Below, piece by piece: positions 1 through 7,745 of a DNA stretch of 64,000 bases. Below the pieces are notes generated by a model. That model worked only from the letters and a program-made list of their open reading frames with translations, was not told the origin of the DNA and ran no database searches. Where the stretch lies: assembly GCA_017548365.1 (NCBI GenBank), contig JAFZAC010000022.1, forward strand, positions 46,721-110,720. Reading direction: 5' to 3'. The stretch comes from Muribaculaceae bacterium. Lineage in GTDB: Bacteria; Bacteroidota; Bacteroidia; Bacteroidales; Muribaculaceae. Positions within the stretch are counted from its first letter, which is position 1, and each line of letters starts with the position of its first letter. The position numbers and the translations under genes are program-made.

Positions 1-390
1 GTGGTTAGAAAGGGTTGCATAGGTGTTCCCATAGGAGTCCACATTTACTTCAATAATGATATGTGAACGACTAAAATATTTGTCTTGAGCAGGCAGCTGT
101 ATCTTGGCATTGCTTGTAAAGGCTCTTCGCCCTATTGTGTTCTTGCCTCGATCCAGAGGCTGTTTCATGCCATTAAAAATGACGCTGTAGTTGTATTGCT
201 TGCATCCTCCAATGACGGTTTCGTTGCCGTCATCATCATCGTTGTTATCGCCTTTTTTGGGGCCGTCAAGGTTGATTTTCAACTTTGCCTGGCACACTGG
301 GCAAGCAATGTGCTTGACGCCCTCACCGTCTTTGAAAGGCACGTCAAGCACAGAATTGCATTTTGGACATTTAATCCGTTTTTTCTCCAT
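1..390 (-). CDS. Zinc-ribbon and FHA domain protein, partial (C-terminus outside window)
   Basis: The frame opens with ATG at 390 and stays open through base 1, so the C-terminus is missing. Residues 1-40 hold two cysteine knuckles (CPKC near residue 8, CPVC near 30), a likely zinc ribbon. An Asp-rich linker follows. From about residue 52 a forkhead-associated (FHA) domain can be read: the TIGRR turn and the later SRSH motif are the residues that contact phosphothreonine in this family. It starts 30 nt after the stop of the acidic membrane protein upstream and is probably co-transcribed with it. A second FHA/zinc-ribbon protein with reversed domain order lies at 4906-5613. The phosphothreonine partner is unknown. 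The domain calls are fairly certain; the role is not. Confidence 0.8.
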   Translation of the reverse strand, partial: MEKKRIKCPKCNSVLDVPFKDGEGVKHIACPVCQAKLKINLDGPKKGDNNDDDDGNETVIGGCKQYNYSVIFNGMKQPLDRGKNTIGRRAFTSNAKIQLPAQDKYFSRSHIIIEVNVDSYGNTYATLSNH

Positions 391-420
391 GTTTCTTTAT
401 TACATGATGAGGATGTGTAA

Positions 421-1437
421 TTAGCAATCAACTGTATCCATACCCGCATCGTCAACACTGGGAACGTCGTTGCTCACGTCGTTATGAGCCCACTGAGCAT
501 CCTCGTGATGATAAGATGGTTCGGGTTCAGGCTCAGGCTCATAGCTTGGTTCGGGCTCTGATGCCTCATAAGTCTCAACGGCTGCATATTCGCTATCGTT
601 GGTGCTGTCAACATCTACCTGTACATCGCTGTCGATGTCGATTTGATCGTTATCGCTTTGTACTACTGCTACATAAGAGCCGTCCATGTCGTTCTCATCA
701 CTGTCAATAACGTTAACCATTGCGTCCTCATCGGTATCATCGGCTAAACCAACTGTTATAGCGTCTTCATCGTTGATATCACCATCAAATGATGCCAATG
801 TTGGGTCAGCGCCATCGGCAACAGCATTGAGCTGAGCCATGAAGCTTTCGGCTGCCTCGGGATTCTCGGCTGCTACACCTGCATAGAATTCTTCAACCTT
901 CAAACCCTCGTTAGCGATGTTGATAACCTCGTTCTCATCAAGAACATTGTTGTTGTTGAAGTCGGCAACTGCAACATCAAATGTACCATCCATGTCTACG
1001 TCAACAACCAGTACTTCTTGACCATTTACGGTCATTGAGCCTGTAATTTCATAATTACCATCTTCATCAATATCAGTAACTGCTATTCCAACGAAATGCA
1101 CGTCTGGTTCTACTTCTTCTTGCTGTTGTATGTTGATATTAACCTGAGCTGGTTGATGAACATGGTGAGTGTGATGACTAACATGTACATCCTGTGTGGG
1201 TTCAGCTTCGTGATCCACTTGTTCTTCATCATTACCAATGTGATCCATTGCATAAACAACGCCTGCACCAGCGCCTGCTACAGCCATTCCGCCCACTACA
1301 CCGGCAGCTATTTTAGCTCCCATGTGGTCGTCTTGTTTTTTGCGAGCTGGTCTTGGGGTTGGTCTTGGGGTTGGAGGAGGAGTTGGAGTCTCATTCATCT
1401 GTGGCATCATTGCCATTGTTTCTTCATTAGTGTTCAT
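421..1437 (-). CDS. Acidic single-pass membrane protein with EF-hand loop (paralogue 1 of 3)
   Basis: 338 residues, not a named family that I recognise. The N-terminus MNTNEET is followed by a Pro/Thr/Arg-rich stretch and a lysine pair, then one Gly/Ala-rich membrane segment at about 41-64. This suggests a cytoplasmic tail and an exported, very acidic C-terminal part (inferred topology). A His-rich patch sits at about 85-94. Residues 122-127 and 146-151 carry DxDxDG motifs, and 159-170 fits a canonical 12-residue EF-hand loop (Asp159, Asn161, Asn163, Asp167, Glu170), so calcium binding is likely. The tail is Glu/Pro/Tyr-rich and ends in Asp-Cys. It is paralogous to the genes at 1660-3054 and 3723-4784 over the N-terminus, the membrane segment and the roughly 75-residue EF-hand region. 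It has its own promoter at 1473-1552. Confidence 0.8.
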   Translation of the reverse strand: MNTNEETMAMMPQMNETPTPPPTPRPTPRPARKKQDDHMGAKIAAGVVGGMAVAGAGAGVVYAMDHIGNDEEQVDHEAEPTQDVHVSHHTHHVHQPAQVNINIQQQEEVEPDVHFVGIAVTDIDEDGNYEITGSMTVNGQEVLVVDVDMDGTFDVAVADFNNNNVLDENEVINIANEGLKVEEFYAGVAAENPEAAESFMAQLNAVADGADPTLASFDGDINDEDAITVGLADDTDEDAMVNVIDSDENDMDGSYVAVVQSDNDQIDIDSDVQVDVDSTNDSEYAAVETYEASEPEPSYEPEPEPEPSYHHEDAQWAHNDVSNDVPSVDDAGMDTVDC

Positions 1438-1472
1438 GTCTTCTATTTTTTAGTTGATTATTAATTACAATG

Positions 1473-1552
1473 CAAATTTACAACATCACACACCTTATTT
1501 CCAAACTTTTTTTAACATACATGATGAAATGGGTGGTTTAAATGATGAAATG
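1473..1552 (-). promoter_or_regulatory. Promoter of paralogue 1 with 21-bp-phased direct repeats
   Basis: Read on the minus strand: -7 box TAAATTTG (1480-1473), 21-bp spacer, -33 box TTTGGAAAT (1505-1497). Upstream lie two exact copies of CATTTCATCAT (1531-1521 and 1552-1542), 21 bp start to start. The same layout with the same distances precedes the other two paralogues. Direct repeats about two helical turns apart are typical of LytTR-type binding sites, and a LytTR protein is encoded at 5615-5977. That link is inference. Confidence 0.75.
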
Positions 1553-1659
1553 CACAAGTTGTGTGATTTTCAGACGACATAAGAAATAAAAAACGTGAGG
1601 AATGCCCTATAAACACCTCAAAAATCGTATTTTTAGAACATCCCCCACGCGCGTGTTTT

Positions 1660-3054
1660 TTATCCTATTGCGTCGCCGCCCAAGTCAACACCGCCCAAGT
1701 CGTCGTTACCACCAGCTACATCGCTGTCAAAGCCGTGGTCGACCTCGTTGCTTGCCATCAGGTCGTCGTGAGGAATCGATGCTTCCTCATGAATCTCGGG
1801 AGCGCTAGGTTCCTGCACGTCGGGCTCAATATAGTTGCTGGCAAAGTGTGCATCATCGGCAGTTTCCACAGTCTCGACAGGAGTTACTTCAATCTCATCA
1901 GGCTGGTCTACATTAACTGCCAGTTCCATGTCGGTAGCACCAGCGTTATCGTCTATTGTCTCTACTGGAGTGTTGTCAACACCTGCCAGTAATTCTTCAT
2001 CAGCCTCTTGAGTAATCTCAATTGCTGGCTCATCGTTTAAGCTGTCGGCTGGTATTTCTTGCGGAGTCTCACTGTAGGTGTGAACACCGCCTCCAAGAGG
2101 CGCGTCAATGTCTACCACTCTAGAAACATCGTCGTTGTCAATCATGTCATCTTCAATGGTGGTTGCGGGTTGGTTCATTGCGAGATTTCCGTTCTCATCA
2201 CTGTCAATTATATTATCATCGATGGTTCTTGTGGGCTGACCCATTGCAAGATTATCGTTCTCATCACTGTCAATTATATTATCGTCAGCGTTAGCAAGGG
2301 AATCAGACGTTCCATCAAACATATCATCATCGTCGTCATCAAATTGAGTCAGGATGTTGCCGTCATCGTCAACTGGCATGTCGTAGGCAGCAAGCATTGC
2401 TGATTGATCGTCGATAACAGCTTCCAATTGACCAACATACTCTTGCGCCTTTTCGGGATGGTCAACCATCAAGCCTCTATAGAAGTCACCTACTGTAAGG
2501 TTACTGTCGGAGATATCAAAAATTTCGTTGTCTTCTATTACTTGGTTGCGATTCAGGTCGCTCATTGCAACATCAAAGTTGCCATCCATATCGGCATCAA
2601 CAAATGCCCATTCATCTGAACCTGTTCTCATAGTTCCCACTGTAGCATAACTGCCGTCGCCATTGGGAACTACATCCAGACCCTCAAACTCCACATCTTT
2701 AGGCTCGGGTCTAGGTGCGGGTTCAACATGATGGTGGTGATGATGATGGTGGTGATGAACAGGCTGATCCTCTGTGGGATGATCCACATGGTTGTCGCCT
2801 GCTGGTGTTGCATCTACGTCATCGTCGGGGCGAGTTGCAGCATAGATTGCTGCTGCACCACCTCCTGCTACTACTACGCCACCGAGAACACCGGCAACAA
2901 TCTTTGCTGCCATGTTGTCCTTGATTTGCTTTTTGCTAACATTTGGTCTTGGTGTGGGTCTTGGTGCGCCTGGCATGCTGGCGGGTTGATTACTGGGAGG
3001 CAGCGGGGGAGTTGCCTGTGGCATCATTGCTTGAGTGTTGTCGTTAGTGTTCAT
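1660..3054 (-). CDS. Acidic single-pass membrane protein with deca-histidine tract and EF-hand loop (paralogue 2 of 3)
   Basis: 464 residues, the longest of the three paralogues. It has the shared N-terminus (MNTNDNTQAMMPQ), a Pro-rich linker, a lysine-containing stop region and a membrane segment at about 50-72. Residues 100-109 are ten consecutive histidines written with mixed CAT and CAC codons, a potential metal-binding tract. DxDxDG occurs at 153-158, and a canonical EF-hand loop at 166-177 (Asp166, Asn168, Asn170, Glu174, Glu177). After it come Asp-rich repeats, including two tandem 22-residue units built around IIDSDEN (DNA 2152-2283). The C-terminus is Gly/Asp-rich. No enzyme domain is visible. 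Location of the acidic part outside the inner membrane is inferred from the positive residues before the membrane segment. Confidence 0.8.
   Translation of the reverse strand: MNTNDNTQAMMPQATPPLPPSNQPASMPGAPRPTPRPNVSKKQIKDNMAAKIVAGVLGGVVVAGGGAAAIYAATRPDDDVDATPAGDNHVDHPTEDQPVHHHHHHHHHHVEPAPRPEPKDVEFEGLDVVPNGDGSYATVGTMRTGSDEWAFVDADMDGNFDVAMSDLNRNQVIEDNEIFDISDSNLTVGDFYRGLMVDHPEKAQEYVGQLEAVIDDQSAMLAAYDMPVDDDGNILTQFDDDDDDMFDGTSDSLANADDNIIDSDENDNLAMGQPTRTIDDNIIDSDENGNLAMNQPATTIEDDMIDNDDVSRVVDIDAPLGGGVHTYSETPQEIPADSLNDEPAIEITQEADEELLAGVDNTPVETIDDNAGATDMELAVNVDQPDEIEVTPVETVETADDAHFASNYIEPDVQEPSAPEIHEEASIPHDDLMASNEVDHGFDSDVAGGNDDLGGVDLGGDAIG
2152..2283 (-). repeat. Two tandem 66-bp units inside paralogue 2
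   Basis: Two adjacent in-frame 66-bp units encode near-identical 22-residue repeats. The 27 bases at 2191-2217 and 2257-2283 are identical, while the rest of the unit has diverged. Related IDSDEND motifs occur once in paralogue 1 and in degraded form after the second unit here. Confidence 0.8.
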
Positions 3055-3101
3055 AGTAGTTAATGTTTAATGAGTGATATAAATAGTTTTTGTTTACTTT
3101 G

Positions 3102-3181
3102 CAAAGATACAAAATACATATGCTAATTTCCAAATTTTCAAGCACATTCATGATAAAAATAATATCCTTAATGATGAAATG
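3102..3181 (-). promoter_or_regulatory. Promoter of paralogue 2 with 21-bp-phased direct repeats
   Basis: Minus strand: -7 box TATCTTTG (3109-3102), 21-bp spacer, -33 box TTTGGAAAT (3134-3126), proximal half-site ATTTTTATCAT (3160-3150) and distal half-site CATTTCATCAT (3181-3171). The half-sites are 21 bp apart, and the proximal one is 19 bp from the -33 tetramer, exactly as in the promoters at 1473 and 4820. Confidence 0.75.
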
Positions 3182-3541
3182 CCAGGATTTGCTGATTTCT
3201 TCAAAAACTCAAATTCCAACCCGTCGATCTATATATAATAAACAATCATTGAAATATAAAAATTGGACCTCTAAACAAACGGCACACAAAAAAAACTAGC
3301 ATTTCTAACTTGGCGTTATAGGCGACTCTTTGCATCACCTTTCAACTTTGTTCTTTCAACCTTGTTTCAAACATCACCCATAACATAACTTTACACGCAC
3401 ATGCACTACAATGAGATCTTTGACATATTTTTATTATCTGTGAGATTTATGGGAAAACTTTGATATATTACATTTATACTATTGAAAAAATCTAATAATC
3501 GCCTATCAATCAGCCATATTCATAAAACATACATAAAAACT

Positions 3542-3595
3542 GAGTCAGGCGAGTCAGGCGAGTCAGGCGAATTAAGTGAGTCAATCGAATCTCCC
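3542..3595 (+). repeat. Six 9-bp tandem units (consensus GAGTCAGGC)
   Basis: Six consecutive 9-base units lie in the 668-bp gap between paralogue 3 and paralogue 2; the first three are identical. A similar array in the opposite orientation is at 38723-38777. The unit has no stop codon in this phase, so an open frame (Glu-Ser-Gly repeats) passes through it. The only start I see for that frame is a TTG at 3482 with no clear promoter, so I do not call a gene. Apart from the promoter at 3102-3181 I see nothing else in 3055-3722. Confidence 0.75.
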
Positions 3596-3722
3596 AATCA
3601 CAATTACGATTCCCAATACCGATTCTCGCGCCCAAGGCGCAAAACAACAAGCTCTAGGAGCGTTGTCACTCCAGGAGCCTGTGTTGGTACACTTTTCAAT
3701 AAGTGGTAATATGTGTGTTGTA

Positions 3723-4784
3723 TTAGCAATCGATAGCATCGTCGACCATGTCATGACCTGCTGCGCCCAGATCATCACCACCCAAGTCATGGCTGGCATC
3801 GGTCCATTGCACATCTTGCTCAATAGTGTCGGGGTGTGCCTCGGGAGCGGCCTCGTTAACCGTCTCGACCATCATAGAGTCATCATTGCTTTCAACCACT
3901 TCATCCGAAACGGTGTCAACGCTCACATCATCGCTTGTAACAGTGATGCCATCATCGGTCATCTCGCTCACTGCGCTCACTTCCACTTCATCACCGTCTT
4001 CGTCAACAACTATCACGTTATCGTCAATTGTCTCGTCATAGTTCACATCCATATATGGATTCTCCTCACCGTCTTCATAGAACACGGTTAAGCCTTCAAT
4101 GAAAGCGTATGCCTTATCGGGGTCGGTCTGAAGCAATTCGTTATAACATTCATCAACCGTAAGATTACTATCTGTGATATCAACAAATTCTTCATTATCG
4201 ATATCGCCACTACCGTCGAAATCGGCAACAGCATAATTAAAGACTCCATCCAGGTCGGTATCAATCAAGAGCATCTTCTCGTCGCCAATAATCACTGAGG
4301 CGGTAATTTCATATTCGCCGTCATCATTGAGATCGGTCACCATGAGGTCATCAATAACAGCAGTGGGAGTCTCAGTGGGAGTCTCGGTAGGAGTAACAGG
4401 CTCGGTAGAAATTTCGGGCTCTTTGACAACATCCTCTCCAGGAGTCACAACAATATTAATCTCTGGACCTGGAGTCTCATGGATGTGAGTTTCATGAACA
4501 TATACGTCCTGTACAGGAGCGTCATCGGCTTGATTATCGGTATTGAGCTCGGCAACATCGAGATTCTCATCGTTCAGTTGATTTACTGCATAAGCAATAC
4601 CTGCGCCAGCTCCTGCGGCAGCAGCACCACCCACAAGGCCTAATGCGATTTTTTGGCCAGTGTTCATGCCTTTCTTGGGCTGCTTCGACAGCTTGAAAGT
4701 TGGTTTTTGATTACCTGCCTTGGGGGCATTTGCGTTCTCGGGAGTCTGAGGCATTGCAGCCATAGTTTCGTCGTTAGTATTCAT
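3723..4784 (-). CDS. Acidic single-pass membrane protein with EF-hand loop (paralogue 3 of 3)
   Basis: 353 residues. N-terminus MNTNDETMAAMPQ as in the paralogues, then a Lys-rich segment and a Gly/Ala-rich membrane segment at about 45-67. A short His patch (VHETHIHE) lies near 96-103, followed by a Thr/Pro/Glu repeat linker. DxDxDG is at 175-180, and residues 188-199 form a textbook EF-hand loop (Asp188, Asp190, Ser192, Asp194, Asp196, Glu199). The C-terminal half is Asp/Val-rich and ends in Asp-Cys, as in paralogue 1. It is the first of the three paralogues downstream of the FHA gene, whose stop lies 121 nt upstream, with a dedicated promoter between them. Function unknown; calcium or other divalent metal binding is inferred from the loop residues. 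Confidence 0.8.
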   Translation of the reverse strand: MNTNDETMAAMPQTPENANAPKAGNQKPTFKLSKQPKKGMNTGQKIALGLVGGAAAAGAGAGIAYAVNQLNDENLDVAELNTDNQADDAPVQDVYVHETHIHETPGPEINIVVTPGEDVVKEPEISTEPVTPTETPTETPTAVIDDLMVTDLNDDGEYEITASVIIGDEKMLLIDTDLDGVFNYAVADFDGSGDIDNEEFVDITDSNLTVDECYNELLQTDPDKAYAFIEGLTVFYEDGEENPYMDVNYDETIDDNVIVVDEDGDEVEVSAVSEMTDDGITVTSDDVSVDTVSDEVVESNDDSMMVETVNEAAPEAHPDTIEQDVQWTDASHDLGGDDLGAAGHDMVDDAIDC

Positions 4785-4819
4785 TGGTTTTGTGGTTTAA
4801 ATGATTAATAATTATATTG

Positions 4820-4899
4820 CAAATTTACAGTACAGAAAACTCTATTTCCAAATATTTTTTGTCCTACATGACAACTCGCAAGTGTTTAATGATGAAATG
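4820..4899 (-). promoter_or_regulatory. Promoter of paralogue 3 with 21-bp-phased half-sites
   Basis: Minus strand: -7 box TAAATTTG (4827-4820), 21-bp spacer, -33 box TTTGGAAAT (4852-4844), proximal half-site CGAGTTGTCAT (4878-4868, degenerate) and distal half-site CATTTCATCAT (4899-4889). The distal site lies 6 bp after the stop codon of the FHA gene. Confidence 0.7.
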
Positions 4900-4905
4900 T
4901 ATAGT

Positions 4906-5613
4906 TTAACGGATTTTCTTGAACTGCACACCGCAGTTATAGCATTTGCCTCGCTTGACAAGCTGCTTGTAAGGCTGTTGACCGAAGGAGATGCCGCATT
5001 TGGGACAAGAATACTGCTCTAAGAATTGCTCTTTTCGCATCCTATTCTTTTCAGGAGCTTTAGTCTGGGTAAATGACCAAATCAGCATACCCACACCGAC
5101 TGCTGCCGCCAAACCATAAAGCCAAAGATAACCGGTTCCTTTTCCACGTCCTATTGCTGCCTGGAGACCACCAATGAGGATTGCACCTGTGGTCAACAAA
5201 CCCGAAGCCCTCTGGATTAGACCTACTCGCTGATTTTTTGTTTGCTGACTAAGCAGGAAATTGTCATAATCATTCCACACCCACTGCAGATGACTGATAT
5301 CCACCTTTTCTTTGACGAAGCTTCCCACTACATCGGCCACTCTTACCGGATATCTGTCGCCTCCCAAGTTTATCAAGTCGCCCAGACCCACTTCTCGTTT
5401 CATGACACTGATACCATTGACGAGAACCTCGTTGGTCGGTTTGAGATTTTCTAAGAAATACCTGTCGTTGTCTTCGTCAACCGATATCGCCACATGTTCG
5501 CGACTCACACTATTGGGAACACTGCCAGGGTTACCCATGAGCTTTGTTGTTTTGCCGCACTGAAGTTTGAGTTGGAGGCTTTTAGGCTCCCTTCCTACGA
5601 TTATTTTTAACAT
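4906..5613 (-). CDS. FHA domain, two membrane segments, C-terminal zinc ribbon
   Basis: 235 residues. Residues 1-95 are an FHA domain with the SREH motif near 39-42 and the later NG turn, typical of phosphothreonine-binding modules. Two hydrophobic segments follow at about 133-150 and 160-182, and the last 35 residues hold a CPKC/CYNC zinc ribbon. Both soluble ends are probably cytoplasmic. The start codon overlaps the operon layout tightly: the LytTR stop is at 5615 and this ATG is at 5613, so the pair should be translated from one message. The domain order is the mirror of the FHA protein at 1-390. No Ser/Thr kinase is encoded in this window, so what phosphorylates the ligand is unknown. 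Confidence 0.85.
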   Translation of the reverse strand: MLKIIVGREPKSLQLKLQCGKTTKLMGNPGSVPNSVSREHVAISVDEDNDRYFLENLKPTNEVLVNGISVMKREVGLGDLINLGGDRYPVRVADVVGSFVKEKVDISHLQWVWNDYDNFLLSQQTKNQRVGLIQRASGLLTTGAILIGGLQAAIGRGKGTGYLWLYGLAAAVGVGMLIWSFTQTKAPEKNRMRKEQFLEQYSCPKCGISFGQQPYKQLVKRGKCYNCGVQFKKIR

Positions 5614-5614
5614 T

Positions 5615-5977
5615 TTATTGAATCTTTGTTTTTGCTACTAATTGTTTAAGACCCTTAGCGGCCTCTCTCGAAACCTTGACTGTGAAAGCCTGACCATTGT
5701 CGCCTGCAAGCAAGACTTGCTGCTTGAGAACATTTACGAGAATTATTTTTTGAATATTAATAATGTGGCTTTTTCCAGTTCTCACCAGCAAGCAACTAGG
5801 ATTGCGAGAAATTTGCTCAGCGAGAATTTCCTCCATCTTTGCTAATCCTATTCCACAAGTGAGAATCATCTTGTTTTCCAAAACAATGCGTGTAAAATTA
5901 CCATCGGCAAGAAAATATACGACCTTGTCAAGGTCTACGCTCATAATTTCATCTCGTGAGTTCAATATAATTTTCAT
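5615..5977 (-). CDS. Stand-alone LytTR DNA-binding regulator
   Basis: 120 residues, consisting almost entirely of a LytTR domain. The motif around VDLDKVVYFLADGN, the RTGKSHIIN segment and the closing VSREAAKGLKQL helix fit the family. There is no receiver domain, so activity is not set by a classical response-regulator phosphorylation. LytTR proteins bind short direct repeats on one face of the helix. Repeats of that kind lie upstream of the three acidic membrane protein genes downstream. It is the first gene of the locus and abuts the FHA gene (1-nt gap between stop and ATG). I see no clear -33/-7 pair in front of it. Confidence 0.85.
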   Translation of the reverse strand: MKIILNSRDEIMSVDLDKVVYFLADGNFTRIVLENKMILTCGIGLAKMEEILAEQISRNPSCLLVRTGKSHIINIQKIILVNVLKQQVLLAGDNGQAFTVKVSREAAKGLKQLVAKTKIQ

Positions 5978-6108
5978 AAATCAGGTCGTTTGCTCTCAAC
6001 CTCTCCCTGGTCTAGAACACTTAATCTATAATTAAACAATGACAGGTGTGGAAGATTTATTACACATTAATTAGTAGATAATGGCAATAACACCTATTTT
6101 TCAAACAA

Positions 6109-6138
6109 AAAAAAGAAGGCTTGATTAATTAGTCAAGC
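6109..6138 (-). terminator. Possible terminator hairpin in the 5978-6314 gap
   Basis: Read on the minus strand, GCTTGA and TCAAGC form a 6-bp stem with an 8-nt loop, followed by a T-rich run. It may be a back-up terminator for the B12 operon that ends upstream. Nothing else stands out in 5978-6314. Confidence 0.4.
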
Positions 6139-6314
6139 AATTGAGGCATTGGCTATTAGTAACTTCATGACACAGTTTTTACAAGCAATAATAACAAGCA
6201 CTATTGATAGCTCACACCTTAATTGCGACAAAGATAATAAAAAAAACAAAATATTCAAAGATTAGCAGAAAAAAAGAGCAATTCTCTAGCTGACTTTGTC
6301 TTTGGTTTTTCCTC

Positions 6315-6354
6315 AAAAAATAAACGATGCGCCTCTTGCTGGCGCATCGTTTAT
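6315..6354 (-). terminator. Terminator of the B12 operon
   Basis: Perfect 14-bp stem (6320-6333 with 6341-6354), 7-nt loop, followed on the minus strand by six Ts. It lies 28 bp after the stop of the DUF4465-like gene. Confidence 0.9.
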
Positions 6355-6382
6355 ATCATGGATTGACTGGTTATTATCTTTA

Positions 6383-7687
6383 TTACTTGATGATAACCTT
6401 GTGTCCGTTGTTAATGTAGATACCAGGAGTGCTTGGCTTGCCACTGAACTTCTGACCCTGGAGGTTGTACCAAACATTGTCATTAGCATTGTCGGTAGCA
6501 ACAGTAGAGATAGCTTCAGGACTCTTCTTGGTAACAGTTACGAAGTCAGGCAAATTAACGTCTCTGAGCCAACCGAGCTCTAATTCGTAAGTGCCAGCGT
6601 TCTCAACCTTGAAGTTTGCACCATCAACGAGTTGAATACCTACGCCCAATAGGTCGTTATTGATAAGGAAGTAGCCAACGCCATTGTTGTCTTGACCACC
6701 TAACCAAATCCAGCCACCATCCTCGGAAGGAGTGATAATCTTGAACTCGGCACCAGCCTCAAGCTCAACTTCAGCCTTGTCGTTAACGAACTCAATGCGA
6801 CCACCGTCGGCATCTTGGTTCCAACCATTGAACGAGCCTACCAGATAGTAGCCTTCTTCGGTTTCGCCATCCTCAACCATAAACTTGTCCATGCAGAAGT
6901 AAGCTGCAGTGTTCATGCCATAATCGCCACTATCGGTAGAATTCAGGGTGAAATAAACCGACTCAACCTCGCCAAGGCTTGAAAGATCGAAGAATGTCCA
7001 GTCGTTAAGAGCTATAAGCTCACCATTGGTGAACTCAACGAGGTTGATGCTTACAGTCTTCTCATTTTCATCGGCGTCAACACCATGGGCAACAAGCTCA
7101 AAGTAGTCGCCTTCCTCAAAAGCACGGCCAAAGCCGTCGCCATGCTCGCAGCCATAGTAAGGCCAGGGATGGTTACAAACATATACGCCAACGGGAGTAA
7201 ATGTGGTGTTGCCATCCTTGTCCATAAACATCACCTGGTTGCTGGGACCTTCCATTGCCCAAGAGCTGTAGTAAGCTACAAGGTAAGGCTCAGCAGGATC
7301 GGCAGTCACTGTACCGTCATCGTTGATGACACAGCCACCACCTGCCATGCAGCCACCATAGTTGGTTGTCCAAGAGGCAGAGCTGCCAGCTGTACCATAA
7401 TCGGTCTGGTCGCCACCAAGAGCTGGGCAGAAACCGTCCCAATAGTAGCCACCCCAAGAGGCGCCCTCACCGTCAATGAGGTGAGAGAGCATAAACTCTC
7501 CGTTCTCATCGCCAAACTCCAACCAAGTGTAGTTTACATCATCATAGCATCCAGTCCAAATGCCATTCTCGTTGTACTCCAAAGATGTTGGATTCATTGG
7601 CTTGTTCAAGTCAAGTGTGATAACACCGGCAACTGCTGCCGAAGCAGTTAAAGCAACTGCTGTGAAAAGTGTAAAAATCTTTTTCAT
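6383..7687 (-). CDS. Exported DUF4465-like protein with C-terminal sorting-type tail
   Basis: 434 residues with a clear signal peptide (MKKIFTLFTAVALTASAAVA). The region from about 25 to 275 resembles DUF4465 proteins, which often sit in cobalamin-riboswitch operons of Bacteroidales. The part around 280-390 looks like a carbohydrate-binding-type beta module (YYLVGSFNGWN). The C-terminus carries the NLQGQ...PGIYI motif followed by a basic last strand, as in Bacteroidota surface proteins with a type IX-like sorting tail. It is the last gene of the riboswitch operon, so a role in surface capture of corrinoids is plausible but not shown. Operon position is the main evidence; the family call is from memory of motifs. 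Confidence 0.75.
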   Translation of the reverse strand: MKKIFTLFTAVALTASAAVAGVITLDLNKPMNPTSLEYNENGIWTGCYDDVNYTWLEFGDENGEFMLSHLIDGEGASWGGYYWDGFCPALGGDQTDYGTAGSSASWTTNYGGCMAGGGCVINDDGTVTADPAEPYLVAYYSSWAMEGPSNQVMFMDKDGNTTFTPVGVYVCNHPWPYYGCEHGDGFGRAFEEGDYFELVAHGVDADENEKTVSINLVEFTNGELIALNDWTFFDLSSLGEVESVYFTLNSTDSGDYGMNTAAYFCMDKFMVEDGETEEGYYLVGSFNGWNQDADGGRIEFVNDKAEVELEAGAEFKIITPSEDGGWIWLGGQDNNGVGYFLINNDLLGVGIQLVDGANFKVENAGTYELELGWLRDVNLPDFVTVTKKSPEAISTVATDNANDNVWYNLQGQKFSGKPSTPGIYINNGHKVIIK

Positions 7688-7745
7688 AAAATAAAGGGTT
7701 TAAATAAATTAAATAAATTAATATAATGAATTCAATAAAAAACAA

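Noticed and set aside
3542..3595. CRISPR-like array
   Set aside because: Units are 9 bp and directly adjacent with no spacers; no cas genes are present.
3482..3709. Plus-strand ORF through the first 9-bp array (Glu-Ser-Gly repeat)
   Set aside because: It starts with TTG, has no promoter, and the repeat part is open simply because the unit is a multiple of three; left as a repeat only.
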